Positions 11,935 to 23,270 of a stretch of DNA of 64,000 bases are shown here, piece by piece. Position 1 is the stretch's first letter. The number at the start of each line of letters is the position of its first letter. Origin of the DNA: Oscheius dolichura (taxonomy: Eukaryota; Nematoda; Chromadorea; Rhabditida; Rhabditidae); the NCBI GenBank assembly GCA_932521035.1, contig OW051497.1:9982001-10046000 (forward strand), in the 5' to 3' direction. Below the pieces are notes generated by a model. The model was given only the letters and a program-made list of their open reading frames with translations. It was not told the DNA's origin and ran no database searches. A program made the translations under genes and the position numbers.

Positions 11935-12710
11935 CGAGGGCGCGCCACGTCTGTTTGATGTTGTGGCTCTTCCATTTTTCAGACAATTTTCATAAAAACA
12001 GACACCAAGGACTAAAACCCCGTGACAAATAAGACAGTTGTGTCGGATTTTTCGAAAGTGTTTACCTGTAAAGAACCACGTAGGTGACGATCAAATAATA
12101 TGTTTGATGTTATACCTCAACAACCAAAGCATCTACCCAAGTTTTTTATTCCATATTCGGAATCTATGTAAAAAACTGTATATATAGCTGTTTTGCGTTA
12201 GTTTTTGGATGGACACACGAAGTTTTAGAAGAAAACTTACAGCGAAAGCGCCGCAGCGAGTGCGCCCCGCACCTGTTAGATGTTGTGGCTTTTGGATTTT
12301 TCAGCCAACTTTCATGAAAAATGGTACCAAGGGGTAAAAGACCATCCCGAATAAGATAGCCATGTCAAACTTTCAAAATTCTCTAGCCGAAAAGGGCTAC
12401 CGAAACAAACATGAAAAATATGTTTGATGTTATAGCTCTGAAACTAACCGGGCTACCCAATTTTTTTCATTACATATTCAGAATCAGCGTAAAAAACTGT
12501 ACATATACCTGTTTTTTAAAAGTTTTTGAACGGGAACAAAAAGTTTTTGAAAAAAAAGCCTCAGCGGAAAGCGCCACAGCGAGCGGACGCAGACGGCGGA
12601 CGGCGCTTTTTCTTTTTTTTTTTTTTTTTACTTTTCAAAACACGTTTGTAGTCGTAGCTCATCTATTTTATTGGCAAATTTCAAGAAAATTGGTCTAGGG
12701 GTAATCAACT
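11935..12710 (+). repeat. Tandem repeat, unit about 322-370 bp, about 2.5 copies
   Basis: The block around GTTTGATGTTGTGGCT at about 11951 recurs at about 12273 (GTTAGATGTTGTGGCT) and, more diverged, at about 12643 (GTTTGTAGTCGTAGCT). In each copy it is followed by a CAA-TTTCA-AAAA segment. A second block, TATGTTTGATGTTATA, occurs at about 12099 and 12419, followed each time by a variant of GTAAAAAACTGTA. GC-rich GCGCC-GCAGCGAG junctions separate the units. The third copy carries a poly-T run (about 12610-12629). Satellite-like; no gene. Confidence 0.75.
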
Positions 12711-14751
12711 ACGAGGAAAACGATGGCAAAGTTAGATTTTTTATATCTCTTAACTGAAAAAGTTATGCCATCAAAATCAAAAAAGGGCTTGGCATGTGCT
12801 CTGAGTAAACCCAAATCACGACCGGCGCTTCACGCCGGGCTCGATTGTAAGACAGTCTTTTCACCCGGGAGGTAAATGAAAAATGAAAGTTGCCGATCGT
12901 TTCTGGAGCTGTGGTTTGCCATCATTACCGAAATCTTTTATTGATATTGATATGTACGTCTAAATGTACCAATCTTTTCCGATTTCTCCACGCCACACAG
13001 AATTTCATCACACTAGCCGGACTGTGAGAGTCAGCAATCGGTGGCTTTCGTTCCGTTAGAAATAGTACACGTTTCTGATTCAACTTCTCAACGAATTGCC
13101 TCATTGCATTGCGCATAACAAAAATTATGTTTTCGTTTTGTTCTATCCGGGTTAACTTTAGACTAGGATATAAATAAAAATCCGCCCGCTTCCACATTCA
13201 TTGTTAATGTGCCTCAGAATTCCCCGGTGAGCGGATGTCCAATAGGAGGTCGCTTTGTCGACGACGTAGTCTTCTGCAACAATGCTTTTCAGAGGCATTG
13301 TCGAGTAGGGTGAGTCGCGTATTGTTGGTGCATGTTATTAGTGTGCTGGCCAAGTGACACAACTGCTCCCGTTACTGCCAGCCCCTATTCTTAACTCCCC
13401 TCTCCCCTTTTTCTCGTTTCTCACCACTTTCTTGTGATTGAAAAGCATAGGAAAAGGAGGATATGCCTCTCGGCGCCGTTTTCGCAGGCGATTTATCTAT
13501 AAATTTATCGATCTGTTCCCGCCAATCGGCCATTTATAATGTGCCCACACATATGGACTGTTTTGCCGCTTTTCCCGCGAAAGCCCCGTGACTTCTCCTT
13601 TCTATCCGTTTTGTCTTCTTCCAATTCACAACTTTTGAGGGCAAAAAACGGCCGCCTCCCTAGAGGAAAGAAGTCTCAGATTCTTTGAAGTAGCCCCCGC
13701 AACCAGTGCCCTTTTTTATAGACTAATAAATTCAGGGTCATTATTCTTGAGGGAAATACGTCCTTGCATGCACCTTTGCACCCCAGTAGTTCTCCCATTT
13801 TAAGGGAGCATTAATAACATGCAATTCTCCCTCTCTCTGCCTCTCACTTGGTACATTTCATCAACTCTTTTGCAAACTCATTGTGCCTAAAAGCTCTCCT
13901 CCCTCTTCAAGTGAAAAAAAAATGTTCAGAGACCAATTTCCTTCACTTATATCACTTCGAGGGGCCCTATAATGAAAGGCTACACGTCCGAAATTTTGCC
14001 AATTATATTCAGGCCTCTCCTCCGTTTCCATACTTTTCGCGTTATTGTCTGAATCGTTGACTAATAGCTATCGAAGAAAAGGGGAATGACTAACGGCCGA
14101 TGAATAAAAATCAAAGAGAACAGCTTCCCGTAGAGCCCCCATATTTAATCAGAAATAGTGGCCAGTTGACTGCTGCTCTAAAAGTCAACCTCTGAAGACT
14201 CACGCTAGACACCCCCGATGTAAACAAGGATTCGGCTATACAGAATGTTTTCTCAGTCACTCTCTACTTTCCCTTTTCTCTTTTTTTAAATCTAATATCT
14301 GCCAGCGATTTTTTGGAACATTCCACGAAGTCAAATCAACACTAGCCTTCTTCAAAATCAACTTAGCCTACGCTCTTCCGAAATCTGCTTTTTCTTGTCG
14401 CGAGTCCTTTTTTCAAATCCCCGCTTCTTCTTTTCCTCTTCCTCCCTATTTAAATCCACTTCCCAAGTTCCTGGTTCCTCGTCTCATAGAGTAGCGAGTT
14501 TTACTAAATGCCGCCTACTAAGGAGAGCGCCGGGAGGAGGGGAGGATAGACACAAACGGTTGTTCAAGTGCATGTGTAGTTTGCGTAACACTTCCGCCGA
14601 AGGGGGTCTCTGTTTAGGAACTTCTATCCAACTCCATGTGCGTTACACATTCGATTACGCGCCTCAATCGCTCGAATGCTTCACGCGCTAAATTCTAACT
14701 TCTTAGGAATAGGGAGAATGCAGCTCCAGTTCATTTTTCAGAGATGTGAGA
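12711..14751. other. Intergenic DNA, no supported gene
   Basis: A short motif at 12880-12900 (TGAAAGTTGCCGAT) is the reverse complement of one at about 11275-11290 and could mark the two ends of a decayed repeat unit. A leftward frame at 12925-13197 (90 codons) has no recognisable domain. The stretch from about 13200 to 14700 is pyrimidine-rich and shows nothing I can name, apart from the acceptor just before the next gene. Confidence 0.4.
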
Positions 14752-15347
14752 ATGGTAGTCCCGAAAGAAGCTTGCAAATATCTGATAAACTTCCCATTTT
14801 CACCTCTGACAGTGGCCAAAGCTCACAACATTGTAAGTATTCCACGTTGCTGTTCATATATTCATGCAGATTCAATACATCACGGCGTTAGTCGCATGGA
14901 GGACATATCTTCCACAGGGTGGCTTCTTCCTCTTTGTTCTGCCTTTCGCTGACATTATGGGTCTTGCTCTAGCCTTGGTGTCATTATGGTTCATGGTTCA
15001 AAAGTTCTACTGGAAGAAATTGGTTTGTTTATTGCCGTTAGACCATTTTAATTAGAGAGTAATTATAGGAAATGGGAATGAATTCTTGTGCTCTTGGAAT
15101 AACAACCCTCTCTTTTCTGACACTTCTTGGTTATCCGGAAGTTAATGGAGTGTTCTTCGTAAGAACCCCCCGAATAAAGTATAGGCCTTAATTCCAGACT
15201 TCTCATCTATTTATTGTCGCTGGATGGATTTTCTGTCTCTGGTGGAGTTGGCAGAAAACGAACAATACTGTATCCAACCTGTTCATTGCCAACTGGGGAG
15301 AAAATACAACGGATATTGAAATCGAAGCTTTAGAAGAGCATTTTTAA
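14752..15347 (+). CDS. Small predicted four-TM membrane protein, unrecognised
   Basis: Four phase-consistent exons (14752-14832, 14870-15022, 15069-15158, 15198-15347) give 157 aa. Hydrophobic stretches fit about four membrane spans: around NIIQYITALVAW, FFLFVLPFADIMGLALALVS, CALGITTLSFLTLLGY and HLFIVAGWIFCLWWSW. A short N-terminus (MVVPKEACKYLINFP) and an acidic C-terminus (IEIEALEEHF) would both face the cytosol. The size and layout are MARVEL-like, but I see no diagnostic motif and do not name it. A TTTTTCAG acceptor ends about 11 nt before the ATG, fitting a trans-spliced or 5'-UTR-spliced mRNA. Introns are 37-46 nt. Confidence 0.75.
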
Positions 15348-15463
15348 CAAGCATAACTGTGAGCTCTTTTACCGGTTGTGTTTATTTTCGGGTTTATTGC
15401 AAGGATAATATAATTTATTTGGAGAGCTTTATAAAGTTTCTACTATGATTAAACTATTTTCAA

Positions 15464-15751
15464 AGACAGAAAGATGACAAGGCTTTCGACAATGGCAGCA
15501 AACGTTCAAAGAGACCAATTAGTGTGCGGAACGGGCGGACATCTCCTCGTCAGGGGACTAAGCGACTTCTTGCCGTCCTTGTGCATGTTGAAGAAGAGGT
15601 CTGTACCCCAGAGAAACATCCAGTTTGTCTATGTAAACAGTCAGACCCGTGCCAAGAGCGCCCCAGGACTATAGTTTTTGCACATGGTGACCGGATAGAG
15701 CAAATAAACGTGAGGATATCATTTCCGGAATGTCACTATGTCCTCACGTAG
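15464..15751 (+). CDS. Possible exon of an unrecognised Cys-containing protein
   Basis: An open frame ends in TAG at 15749-15751. Its second half reads LLAVLVHVEEEVCTPEKH, VCLCKQSDPCQ and TIVFAHGDRIEQINVRISF. An acceptor-like TTTTCAAAG lies just upstream (about 15462), and no start codon is clear. It may be a single exon of a gene or a remnant. It lies about 120 bp after the small membrane-protein gene and could belong to a longer transcript of it. Weak call. Confidence 0.25.
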   Translation, partial: RQKDDKAFDNGSKRSKRPISVRNGRTSPRQGTKRLLAVLVHVEEEVCTPEKHPVCLCKQSDPCQERPRTIVFAHGDRIEQINVRISFPECHYVLT

Positions 15752-16304
15752 AAACAAAAACTGTGGACAATGCGCGAAGAATTCCTTTGTGATGCCGTTC
15801 AAGCTCTCGAGAAAAACAGAAAAAGCTGACTGACCGGCGGTTTCTTCTGAGGGCTGGTTGATTCTTGGCAACTGACGACGCTTGAGCTTAGAAAAACGTA
15901 AGACCCTTTGGGGGTAAACTTTCGCTAGATTAGTATATTTTAATCGGAAGGGTTTTCTACAGTAATCCTTCTTCGAGAAGGAGCAGTAACGAGATTATAA
16001 GTCATGTAAAACCTAGAAGAGAGTACGGTATTCTGCTGCTAACGCGATTCTTTTTAAATCCACTGTCCTTTTGGTTTCAGCGTAGGTTCTATAAACGGCG
16101 CTACAAAAGCCATTCTCTGCGCCCATTCACTCTTTGCAGAGTCCAGAATTTAGTGAGACCTTTGGTTGCCGCCTTGACCATAACGTAGGCTGCCGTTTCG
16201 CACCTTCTATTTGCTACCATCCGGTCAGCGGCAACAGAAGGACAAAAAACAGCCGAAACGCAATCCTTGCCACCGTTTGAAAGGAAGAAAGACTCTTCCG
16301 GCAG
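15752..16304. other. Upstream region of Ala/Pro-rich gene 1
   Basis: No gene that I can support; the minus-strand frame 16101-16433 overlaps the promoter and first exons of the next gene and has no domain. It contains the motif TCCGGTCAGCG (about 16220), which recurs at about 17490. Confidence 0.35.
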
Positions 16305-16311
16305 TATATAA
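16305..16311 (+). promoter_or_regulatory. TATA box of Ala/Pro-rich gene 1
   Basis: TATATAA lies 57 bp before the start codon. The two downstream paralogues have their TATA boxes 55 bp before their ATGs, so the spacing is conserved across the family. Confidence 0.6.
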
Positions 16312-16361
16312 TGGCGCGCGTTCCATGCTCCCAGCATATTGTCTTCTGTCCATCTCAACAA

Positions 16362-17026
16362 ATGTACAAGCTGTGAGCATAATAATAATACTTTAAGAAA
16401 GCATAGATAACCATTACAGTACACTCCTCTCAACGGTCTTTTGTCTTGCCTCAGCTCAGTTGGCCGCCTGGCCTGGTAGCAGTTTCTCCCCTTACTTCCA
16501 AGCTCTTTTCGGTCCTGCCAGGACGCCTGTTAACAGTATACCCTGGAGTTCGGGGGCTGCTTACTCTGCCATCCCTGCGCCTCCCCCAATGGCTGCTCCT
16601 ATTGCCGGTTTGTTACTTTAAGATTAATCATACAATTTTCTGTTAAGTGCCGTACGCAGCTGCCCCTCTCCCAGTGCCAGTAGCTGCTCCTCCGATGCCA
16701 ATAGCTTATGCTCCTCCTATGCCAGGTAAAATACTATGAGTAGAAATAGTAATAAGAACTTTTAGTTGCCGTTCCCGCTCCAACAGTTCTCCGTGGCCCA
16801 GCCTTTGCCTACGCCCCATCCCCAGTGTACGCTGCAGTAGGAAGAATGGCTCTTCCTTATTTCGCTGCTCCTGCACCAGTGGCTCCAGCTGTTCCCGTTG
16901 TGCAGCGGTACGTGCCGGCATATTCGCCATTCGCCACGAGTGCCATGTTCATCGGATCCAATAAGGGTAAAAAGTGAGCTGAACTAATAGACACAAAATC
17001 ATATTGTGCTTTTCAGGACCGCTTAA
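16362..17026 (+). CDS. Secreted Ala/Pro-rich protein 1
   Basis: Five phase-consistent exons (16362-16372, 16420-16607, 16648-16725, 16766-16973, 17017-17026) give 164 aa. Exon 1 is only 11 nt. A signal peptide (MYKLTLLSTVFCLASA) precedes a region dominated by Ala, Pro and Val in PAPV/AAPP-like units with Tyr-containing breaks (YAPPMP, AFAYAPSPVYAA). The C-terminus reads VPAYSPFATSAMFIGSNKGKKTA, matching the ends of the two paralogues downstream. The last intron was placed because only it restores this shared ending. The composition suggests a structural extracellular protein such as cuticle, eggshell or pharyngeal lining, but nothing identifies the tissue. AATAAA follows at 17077. Confidence 0.85.
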
Positions 17027-17076
17027 ATTATTGCAAGAGTTGTTGTTATTATTGTAATAATTCAATTCGAACGAAT

Positions 17077-17082
17077 AATAAA
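17077..17082 (+). terminator. Poly(A) signal of Ala/Pro-rich gene 1
   Basis: AATAAA about 50 nt after the stop codon, in an AT-rich stretch. Confidence 0.6.
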
Positions 17083-18584
17083 TATATAATTCTAACAGCT
17101 TGTTTTATTTCCCACAACAGAGGAGGAAATTTATTGTTCAAGTAGTTTCCGACATAAAGGGGGATGTACCTTACCATTGGTACCAGCAACATGTATGGGG
17201 TAAAGACTCAGAGATGAACTATTGTGGTTGCCTATTTTCTGAGGCAAAACAGAATTATACAGGCTATCAGATCATCGTTTTACAGAACTACATTATGTAG
17301 AATAAACGGCAGAGGGTAAACTAAAGTCATCTTTTGAAAGGTATAAAGAATGAGAGTTATTTATAGATAATCTCCTTCTTGCATAAAGAACAGCGAAGAG
17401 AATAACCTGCTCCACCGGTCCCTGTGTCCTCGGTGCAGCCATCCTCAGTAATACTCTCCTAAGATATGCGTAATTTTTGTTCAGGAAACGTCCGGTCAGC
17501 GTCTATTTGCAGTTGACAAACAATCACCTGTGGCAACTGCACTTCCGGTCGGCGTGAGAAAAACCTAGGAGAGTAACCGTGAAGAACAAACACGCGAATA
17601 AAGCATAAAAGAAACCGGCATGCTGTCTCCCCTCAGGGCAGTTTCCATATTGCATATCGCACTCAACTGGGAGGTGGTCAACAATATTTGCAAATAGTCG
17701 AATGCAAGAATGGTTAGGGCTGTAACTATGTCAGTATGAGTCATAAATATATAAAAAAATTATGCAGATGTATTGCACACTGCGTATCACAGACAATACC
17801 CATATATTGCGGATTGCAAGGATGTTGGCAACAGATTTCAGAAGGTCATCAAGGCATATATTCGAGATCAAGTAACGGAAGGTTCACAATAACTTCGAAT
17901 ATTAAACTACCGGCGTTCAGAGGATTGCTCTCTTCTATTCCGGCGAACAGTTTTTGTAAAAGACAAATACAGATCTTCCTGTACCCGCCGTCGAGACCAA
18001 AATGAGGTTCACTACGTGGCGTTGTTTTTATGATTTCGGAGCTTCTTTGGCAGCTAAGGCTCTTTAGAAAGACGACATTTCTAGTCTAGTCAGGGAGCGG
18101 AAGATCGGCAGACCGCGTAGACCACTAAGGAACCGACAGAGTGCTCCAACAGTGAGCAAGCGCTTTCAAAGCTCAAGAATGAAGAGACTGGTTATTATGG
18201 AGAAAATAATGACTAGAAACAAATGTAAATCAAAGTTACCATTGTAGCTTTGCTGCGTTTACATGAAAGGCTGTTAGTCGAGCAAGAAACATTTTCAAGA
18301 AAATGAATAAGGCAGAGTTATCCTGACTTCAGTTTGAGCATGTCTTGTTGTTCACTTCCTGCCTTGTCAAAGAGAAAGACTTACGGACTGTTTGAAATAA
18401 ACACGGCGGTGGGCATTTCCGACTGGAAAACATGATTCAGGGCCGATTTCACGATCTCCAAAATTGCAATACGATACTGTCTGTCTCCCTCGTGTTTTCA
18501 ATGGTCCGCAGGTTCTCCGGCGACCAAGGATCAACAGGAGGCTTCCTCTCCCTGTGAACATCTTCCTTCGCGCCGCAAGTCTTA
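17083..18584. other. Intergenic region between Ala/Pro-rich genes 1 and 2
   Basis: No gene supported. A second copy of TCCGGTCAGCG lies at about 17490, followed by a related CTTCCGGTCGGCG at about 17544. These may be shared regulatory sites or chance similarity. Frames at 17100-17300 and 17736-18005 lack domains and splice context. Confidence 0.4.
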
Positions 18585-18649
18585 CGTGATCTGCGGGGCG
18601 TGTCCGGAAAATGTCCGCAACGGACCGGTCTACCTGGCCGGCTATAAAA
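18585..18649 (+). promoter_or_regulatory. Duplicated promoter block with TATA box, Ala/Pro-rich gene 2
   Basis: A block starting ACGTGATCTGCGGGGCGTGT and ending near ACGGACCGGTC, followed by TATAAAA at 18643-18649, is repeated almost unchanged upstream of gene 3 (about 20907-20975). In both genes the TATA box lies 55 bp before the ATG. The conserved stretch contains two TGTCCG-type half sites spaced about 11 bp apart. Confidence 0.75.
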
Positions 18650-18697
18650 TAGAGCACTCCTTAGGGGATCTATCATTCGATCAGTCTCCTCCACATC

Positions 18698-19473
18698 ATG
18701 GCTTCTCAATTTATTGGGTTGGATTTCCTTTCTTTCCAGTCAAACTAACGTTTACAGCATTTTCTGCGCTGTTCTTGCCCTTTCTCAGGCTCAGGTAGCC
18801 ATCAACGGGCCATTCCTCGGGAGATACTATGTCCCGGCTAAGCCTGTTCTCACACCTGGAGTTGCTCCCCTTGGCGCTCCTGTTCTAGCCGCCGCTCCGC
18901 CAGTCTTTGCTGCTCCAGCTCTTCCAGTAGCCGCCCCAGGTAGTTGTACGCTTTGTTCAATTGTTTATTTTCAGCTTTTGCTCCAGCTTTCGCTCCCCCA
19001 CCACCACCCCCAGTGATGGCTGCTCCCGGTAAGATAGCTCTACAATTCCAAATGTAAACGGTTGTTTCAGCTTTCGCCCCAGCACCAGTCTTTGCCCCTG
19101 CTGCTCCAGTTCCCCTGGCCGCCCCTGCTCTTCCCATGGCAGCACCAGGTATAGAAGAAGACGACTAAAGTTGCATTATACTTTTTCAGCCTATGCTCCT
19201 CTCCCTCCTCCAGCACCCGTCTTTGCCCCAGCCATGGCTCCAGCCCCAGTGTTCGCTCCCGCCGTAGCAGCTCCGGCTCCAGTCTTTGCTCCAGCTGTGG
19301 CTCCTGCCCTCCCTGCCTTCGCCCCCGCTGCTCCAGTCCTGGCTGCCCCACCAGCTTTCGCTCCCGCTTTTGCCCCAGCTCCTCTTCTGGCCCCACCAGC
19401 AGTCGTCCCAGCCTATGCCCCCTTCGCCCGGGCAGCTTACTTCATTGGAAGTAACAAGGCCAAGACCGACTAG
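18698..19473 (+). CDS. Secreted Ala/Pro-rich protein 2
   Basis: Five phase-consistent exons (18698-18717, 18758-18939, 18975-19028, 19071-19148, 19190-19473) give 205 aa. Splicing yields a signal peptide (MASQFIGIFCAVLALSQAQ). A conserved head follows (VAINGPFLGRYYVPAKP, LTPGVAPLGAPVLA), then many APVFAPA/AAPP repeats, then the family tail AYAPFARAAYFIGSNKAKTD. Internal introns all interrupt after the first base of an Ala codon, so exons behave as in-frame repeat modules. Probably an extracellular structural protein; the function is unproven. The head is shared with gene 3 but not with gene 1. Confidence 0.88.
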
Positions 19474-20906
19474 AGAGAGAAATCAAGCGAATTCGTTGTG
19501 TCTGTACAAAATTGTTGCCAATGCCGAACGATGATCATAAATAATAATTTTGATTCCATTCTGTTATTTGATATGAGAGCAACGAACTGATTAGAGTTCG
19601 AAAAATAATCACTGACAGTCGTAAAAATAAACTAAATGTGGAGTTATCAGTGGCCTGTTTTGCAACAGTAAACGTAAACAGCTACACACCATGAAGGCTC
19701 AATAGGAGGTCGGATCAACCGTTTTATTGCTTTCTCTCTTGAACTAGACGTTCTTTATTGAGACTCCTTGGCGCCGAAGGCTGTAGGACGTCCTTCTTTG
19801 GGCTCTCCGACCTTTTTAAGGGAAAGATGGGATAAGAGGAATGGAAACTTTTATCGTTCACAGAGTAAAGGGCATACAATTGACAGTCTTCTGTTGGAAA
19901 TTGTGAGCAGAAATAGGGAAAAGCTAAGCGAAAAGCATAAATTCTAGTGATAAACTGAGCAAAACGATTACTGTGTTCTCCCAAGAAGAATGTAACGATG
20001 TCTGAAAGCTTAGTTTTCTCATAAGTTTCAGGATTTACAGATATACTACCACAAAAATCTCGAGTGCAGAGCTATTTCAGTAACTCACGTACTGTCCTCT
20101 GTTTTCTCTTCGCTGTTTTCTCATAAATTATAAGAAACCTTTCCAACGTTTCATTATAATCCATTGAGCACGCGGGGATTTTCACACTCTCCATCTGGTT
20201 CTTTGCCTCTATCTACTTTGAAAAAAGACGAGCACGCCACCCAGGTGTGCTTGCACAGATCAGAAAAACTTTCGCTCCAAGACAAGCCCCCTGGGTAAAT
20301 AAGTATGTGTGTGAAAAGTCTTCACAGTGACCAGAGTCTGCAACAAAAAAAAAGAGGAGGAACTTAATATCGAAATGAACAGCACAGTTTTCCTATTCTG
20401 TCCGGTAAACAAGACGCCCGTGAAACCACCACAAAGTAACAGGTGGCGTCTGATGCTTTGATGAACAACATTGGGGAGAAACAATGATAGAAGAGGACAG
20501 ACAAAGGAACCACAATAGTCTTGGCATGAGAAACTGTTTAAGCGGTAGTTGCCCATTTGAAAAAGGTACTCATCTAGGGAGATTTTTTAGTTGGCCGCAC
20601 TAGCGAACGGGGAACCCCTGCGTTTCCGTTTTTATGATGATTCAGATACACTATGTCGTCATCGCGTACTGTTCATGGAGCTAGTCCTCTTGCATTCCTT
20701 TTCTGCTACCGAGTGACTCATAGTCTCTTTAGGGTAGCCTTGCAGTCCTTGTAAAACAAGAAAGTGTTTCTCAAGTGGCACTGCCCAGCAGCTCTCGCTT
20801 ACGCCAGCAAAAACGAAACCAAAACAACCGGCCACAGTCCCCTGGAAGCTAAGCATTTCAGCGAGAAAAAGCTTCCGCAAAGTGCTGCCTTTCACACCGA
20901 TGCGCT
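19474..20906. other. Intergenic region between Ala/Pro-rich genes 2 and 3
   Basis: No gene supported. Leftward frames at 19724-19984, 20260-20556 and 20659-20946 have no recognisable domain or splice pattern. Confidence 0.4.
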
Positions 20907-20975
20907 TACGTGATCTGCAGGGCGTGTCCGGAAAAGTGTCCGCCAACGGACCGGTCCCTCCGGAAGACTATATAA
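20907..20975 (+). promoter_or_regulatory. Duplicated promoter block with TATA box, Ala/Pro-rich gene 3
   Basis: Near-copy of the block at 18585-18649, from ACGTGATCTGCAGGGCGTGT to ACGGACCGGTCCCTCCGG, with TATATAA at 20969-20975, 55 bp before the ATG. The match continues through the 5' UTR and into exon 1, so one duplication probably copied promoter and gene together. Confidence 0.75.
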
Positions 20976-21023
20976 CAGAGCACAACGTACAGAGAGCATC
21001 ACTTGATCACTCCTCTTCATACC

Positions 21024-21820
21024 ATGGCCTCACAGTTTATTGGGTTTGTCTTTTGGAACAGCTTCCATCATCTCTGTACTTTTCAGCGTCCTTTGTTCTC
21101 TTCTTGCCCTTTCCCAGGCTCAGGTAGCCATCAACGGGCCCTTCCTTGGAAGGTACTATGTCCCGGCCAAGGCTCTGCTCACACCTGGAGTTGCTCCCCT
21201 TGGTGCTCCAGTTCTAGCTCCACCTCCACCAGTCTTCGCTGCTCCTCCCCCAGTTCCAATGGCCGCACCCGGTAAGCACTATGAGCTTCAAATTCTAATT
21301 ATCCTTTTCAGCCTTTGCTCCTCCTCCTCCCCCTCCCATGTTTGCCGCTCCAGCACCCGTCTATGCTCCTGCCGTAGCTGCTCTTCCCCCTCCTCCCCCT
21401 CCCCCGGTGTTCGCCCCGGCCGTTCCTGCCTACGCTCCTCTTCCTCCCCGTCCCGTCTTTGCTGCTCCAGCATACGCTCCCCTCCCTCCTCGCCCCGTCT
21501 TGGCCGCCCCTGCTCCAGTCTTTGCTGCTCCCCCACCACCACCCCCAGTGTACGCTGCCCCAGCCTATGCCCCACTTGCTCCCCGACCCGTCCTAGCTGC
21601 TCCAGCTCCCGTGTTCGCCGCCCCTCCCCCAGTTCTAGCCGCCCCCGCTCCTCTTCTGGCTCCTCCTGCCCCCGTCTTTGCCCCGGCTCCCGCCTATGGC
21701 CCAGCCTTCGCTCCTGGCTTCGGACCTGCTCCGTTCCCTCCAGCTGCCGTTCCAGCATATGCCCCCTTTGCCAGAGCTGCCTACTACATCGGAAGCAACA
21801 AGGCAACGAAGACTGCTTAG
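21024..21820 (+). CDS. Secreted Ala/Pro-rich protein 3
   Basis: Three phase-consistent exons (21024-21043, 21087-21271, 21312-21820) give 237 aa. The signal peptide (MASQFIGVLCSLLALSQAQ) and head (VAINGPFLGRYYVPAKA) match gene 2. The body is richer in proline, with poly-Pro runs of 6-8 (PPPPPPPVFAP) and repeats of AYAPLPPRPVFAAP type, ending AYAPFARAAYYIGSNKATKTA. Relative to gene 2 it has fewer introns: the repeat region is one 509-nt exon. Codons are dominated by GCT, GCC, CCT and CCC, giving long open antisense frames that are not genes. Confidence 0.9.
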
Positions 21821-23270
21821 ATGCCCGAGTGATTCTTTGTGTCTGTACAAACTGGTGTCATAATCGATTCATTGTTATAATTAAATATTTGCATCTTATG
21901 CACAATAGTTCAACCCATACTAGTCGTCTTCTTGAACTGTGACAGAGAGAGGATCCTTGAAGAGTGATCATAGACAGAACGTAGGCAATGAAAGTGCTTC
22001 TATATGAAGAGTATTCCTGAGGACTCGCTGGTGGACCCCGTAGGCTTCTCTAATTGTGAAGAACCAATTGCCCATTGCGATATCTTGAACGAGGGAAACG
22101 AATTCCATTTTGCTGAAAGAAATAATGTAAAGGAGAAGGAAGAAGAAAAAGTACAGTCAAAGACTGTTTACTGTTTTTCAAAAAAAGAAGATAAGAGAGC
22201 GGTGGGACGATTGAAACTAACAGAAGTTTATATAAGCTAGGTCTTAGGTTTGAAAGATAGGGAGGTCACAGACCAGGTGGAGCGATTGTGGGAGGGGCAA
22301 AATGGTGCCACCTGCTGTCTCCACTGATCATGCCGCGTGCACGAAAAACAGGTTGATCAATCAGTAAAAACAGCTGAGGAAGTTCACCACGCACCTGTAG
22401 GGAACGCGAGAAGTGGCGCCATTTCTTCACGTGGCCTTGAGCTAATGGCAACATTGGCCACTTCTGATCAGCCGACGGAAAACGATAAAAATGACTGACT
22501 TATGACAATCTTATCACAATTTTGACCAAAAATACGGAAGAGGAAGACTATTATTAAATCACCCACTCATATTATTTGGGCAAACCAGAACATATTTACA
22601 TTGCGGTCTTCCTATTCCTTGTATTTTAGTCGAGTGTGAACGCTGCGGCGAGCACTTCACTGTTTTTTTTGCTGTTGTTGAAACACAGATAACACTTATA
22701 AGGAAATCTTTATTCCTCGTCGGCAAGAATAAACTGGAGAATAGAGCTATCACGTCCTCAGCAATGATTCTACGTAGCTGCAACGTCAAGGTTACATCTA
22801 AGGCGACGGCATGTTTCAAAGGACATCAGTAGCCGTACGAAGATCACTAATATAACCGTGCGCCTGAAATTATCGTCTCGAAGGCATCGATTGACATTCT
22901 TTTCCAAGGGAGATGGAATTGAGAAAGAACGACTGGAACAAGAAATAGAGAACAACCCAGGAATGGACCCGCCAGAGACTCGGGCTCCAACGTCACGAGA
23001 GGCATTACTCAACAAAGTTGAGGAAAAAGGAGAGGTGGGCGAATGTATGGTGGTGTGGGGCATCTCCACTTTTTCGGCTCGTATCGCTTCAATGTTTACA
23101 TATTACCCTCATATCATAGATCCCCCCTTCCTTCAAAGAATGAAATCGAGTTTTTCTGTATAGAATTTATAATGTTTACATGATTCAAATAAAGGAAATA
23201 CTCGTTATATCATCTAAAGCTCAACATTTGGCATACGAAATGATAAAAAATACAAAACTACGAAATGCAT
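21821..23270. other. Intergenic DNA with weak coding potential
   Basis: A plus-strand frame at about 22858-23163 contains a hydrophilic, Glu-rich segment (EKERLEQEIENNPGMDPPET) that could be an exon, but start, splice sites and family are unclear. Another frame at 22004-22240 is Glu/Lys-rich and also unassigned. I call neither as a gene. Confidence 0.3.

Noticed and set aside
18850..19396. Minus-strand Gly/Ala/Glu-rich frames opposite Ala/Pro-rich gene 2
   Set aside because: Antisense shadows of GCT/GCC/CCT/CCC repeats; they cross introns of the real gene and have no starts or splice logic of their own.
21288..21806. 172-codon Arg/Glu/Gly-rich minus-strand frame opposite Ala/Pro-rich gene 3
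   Set aside because: Same reason: antisense of a proline/alanine codon repeat without stops.
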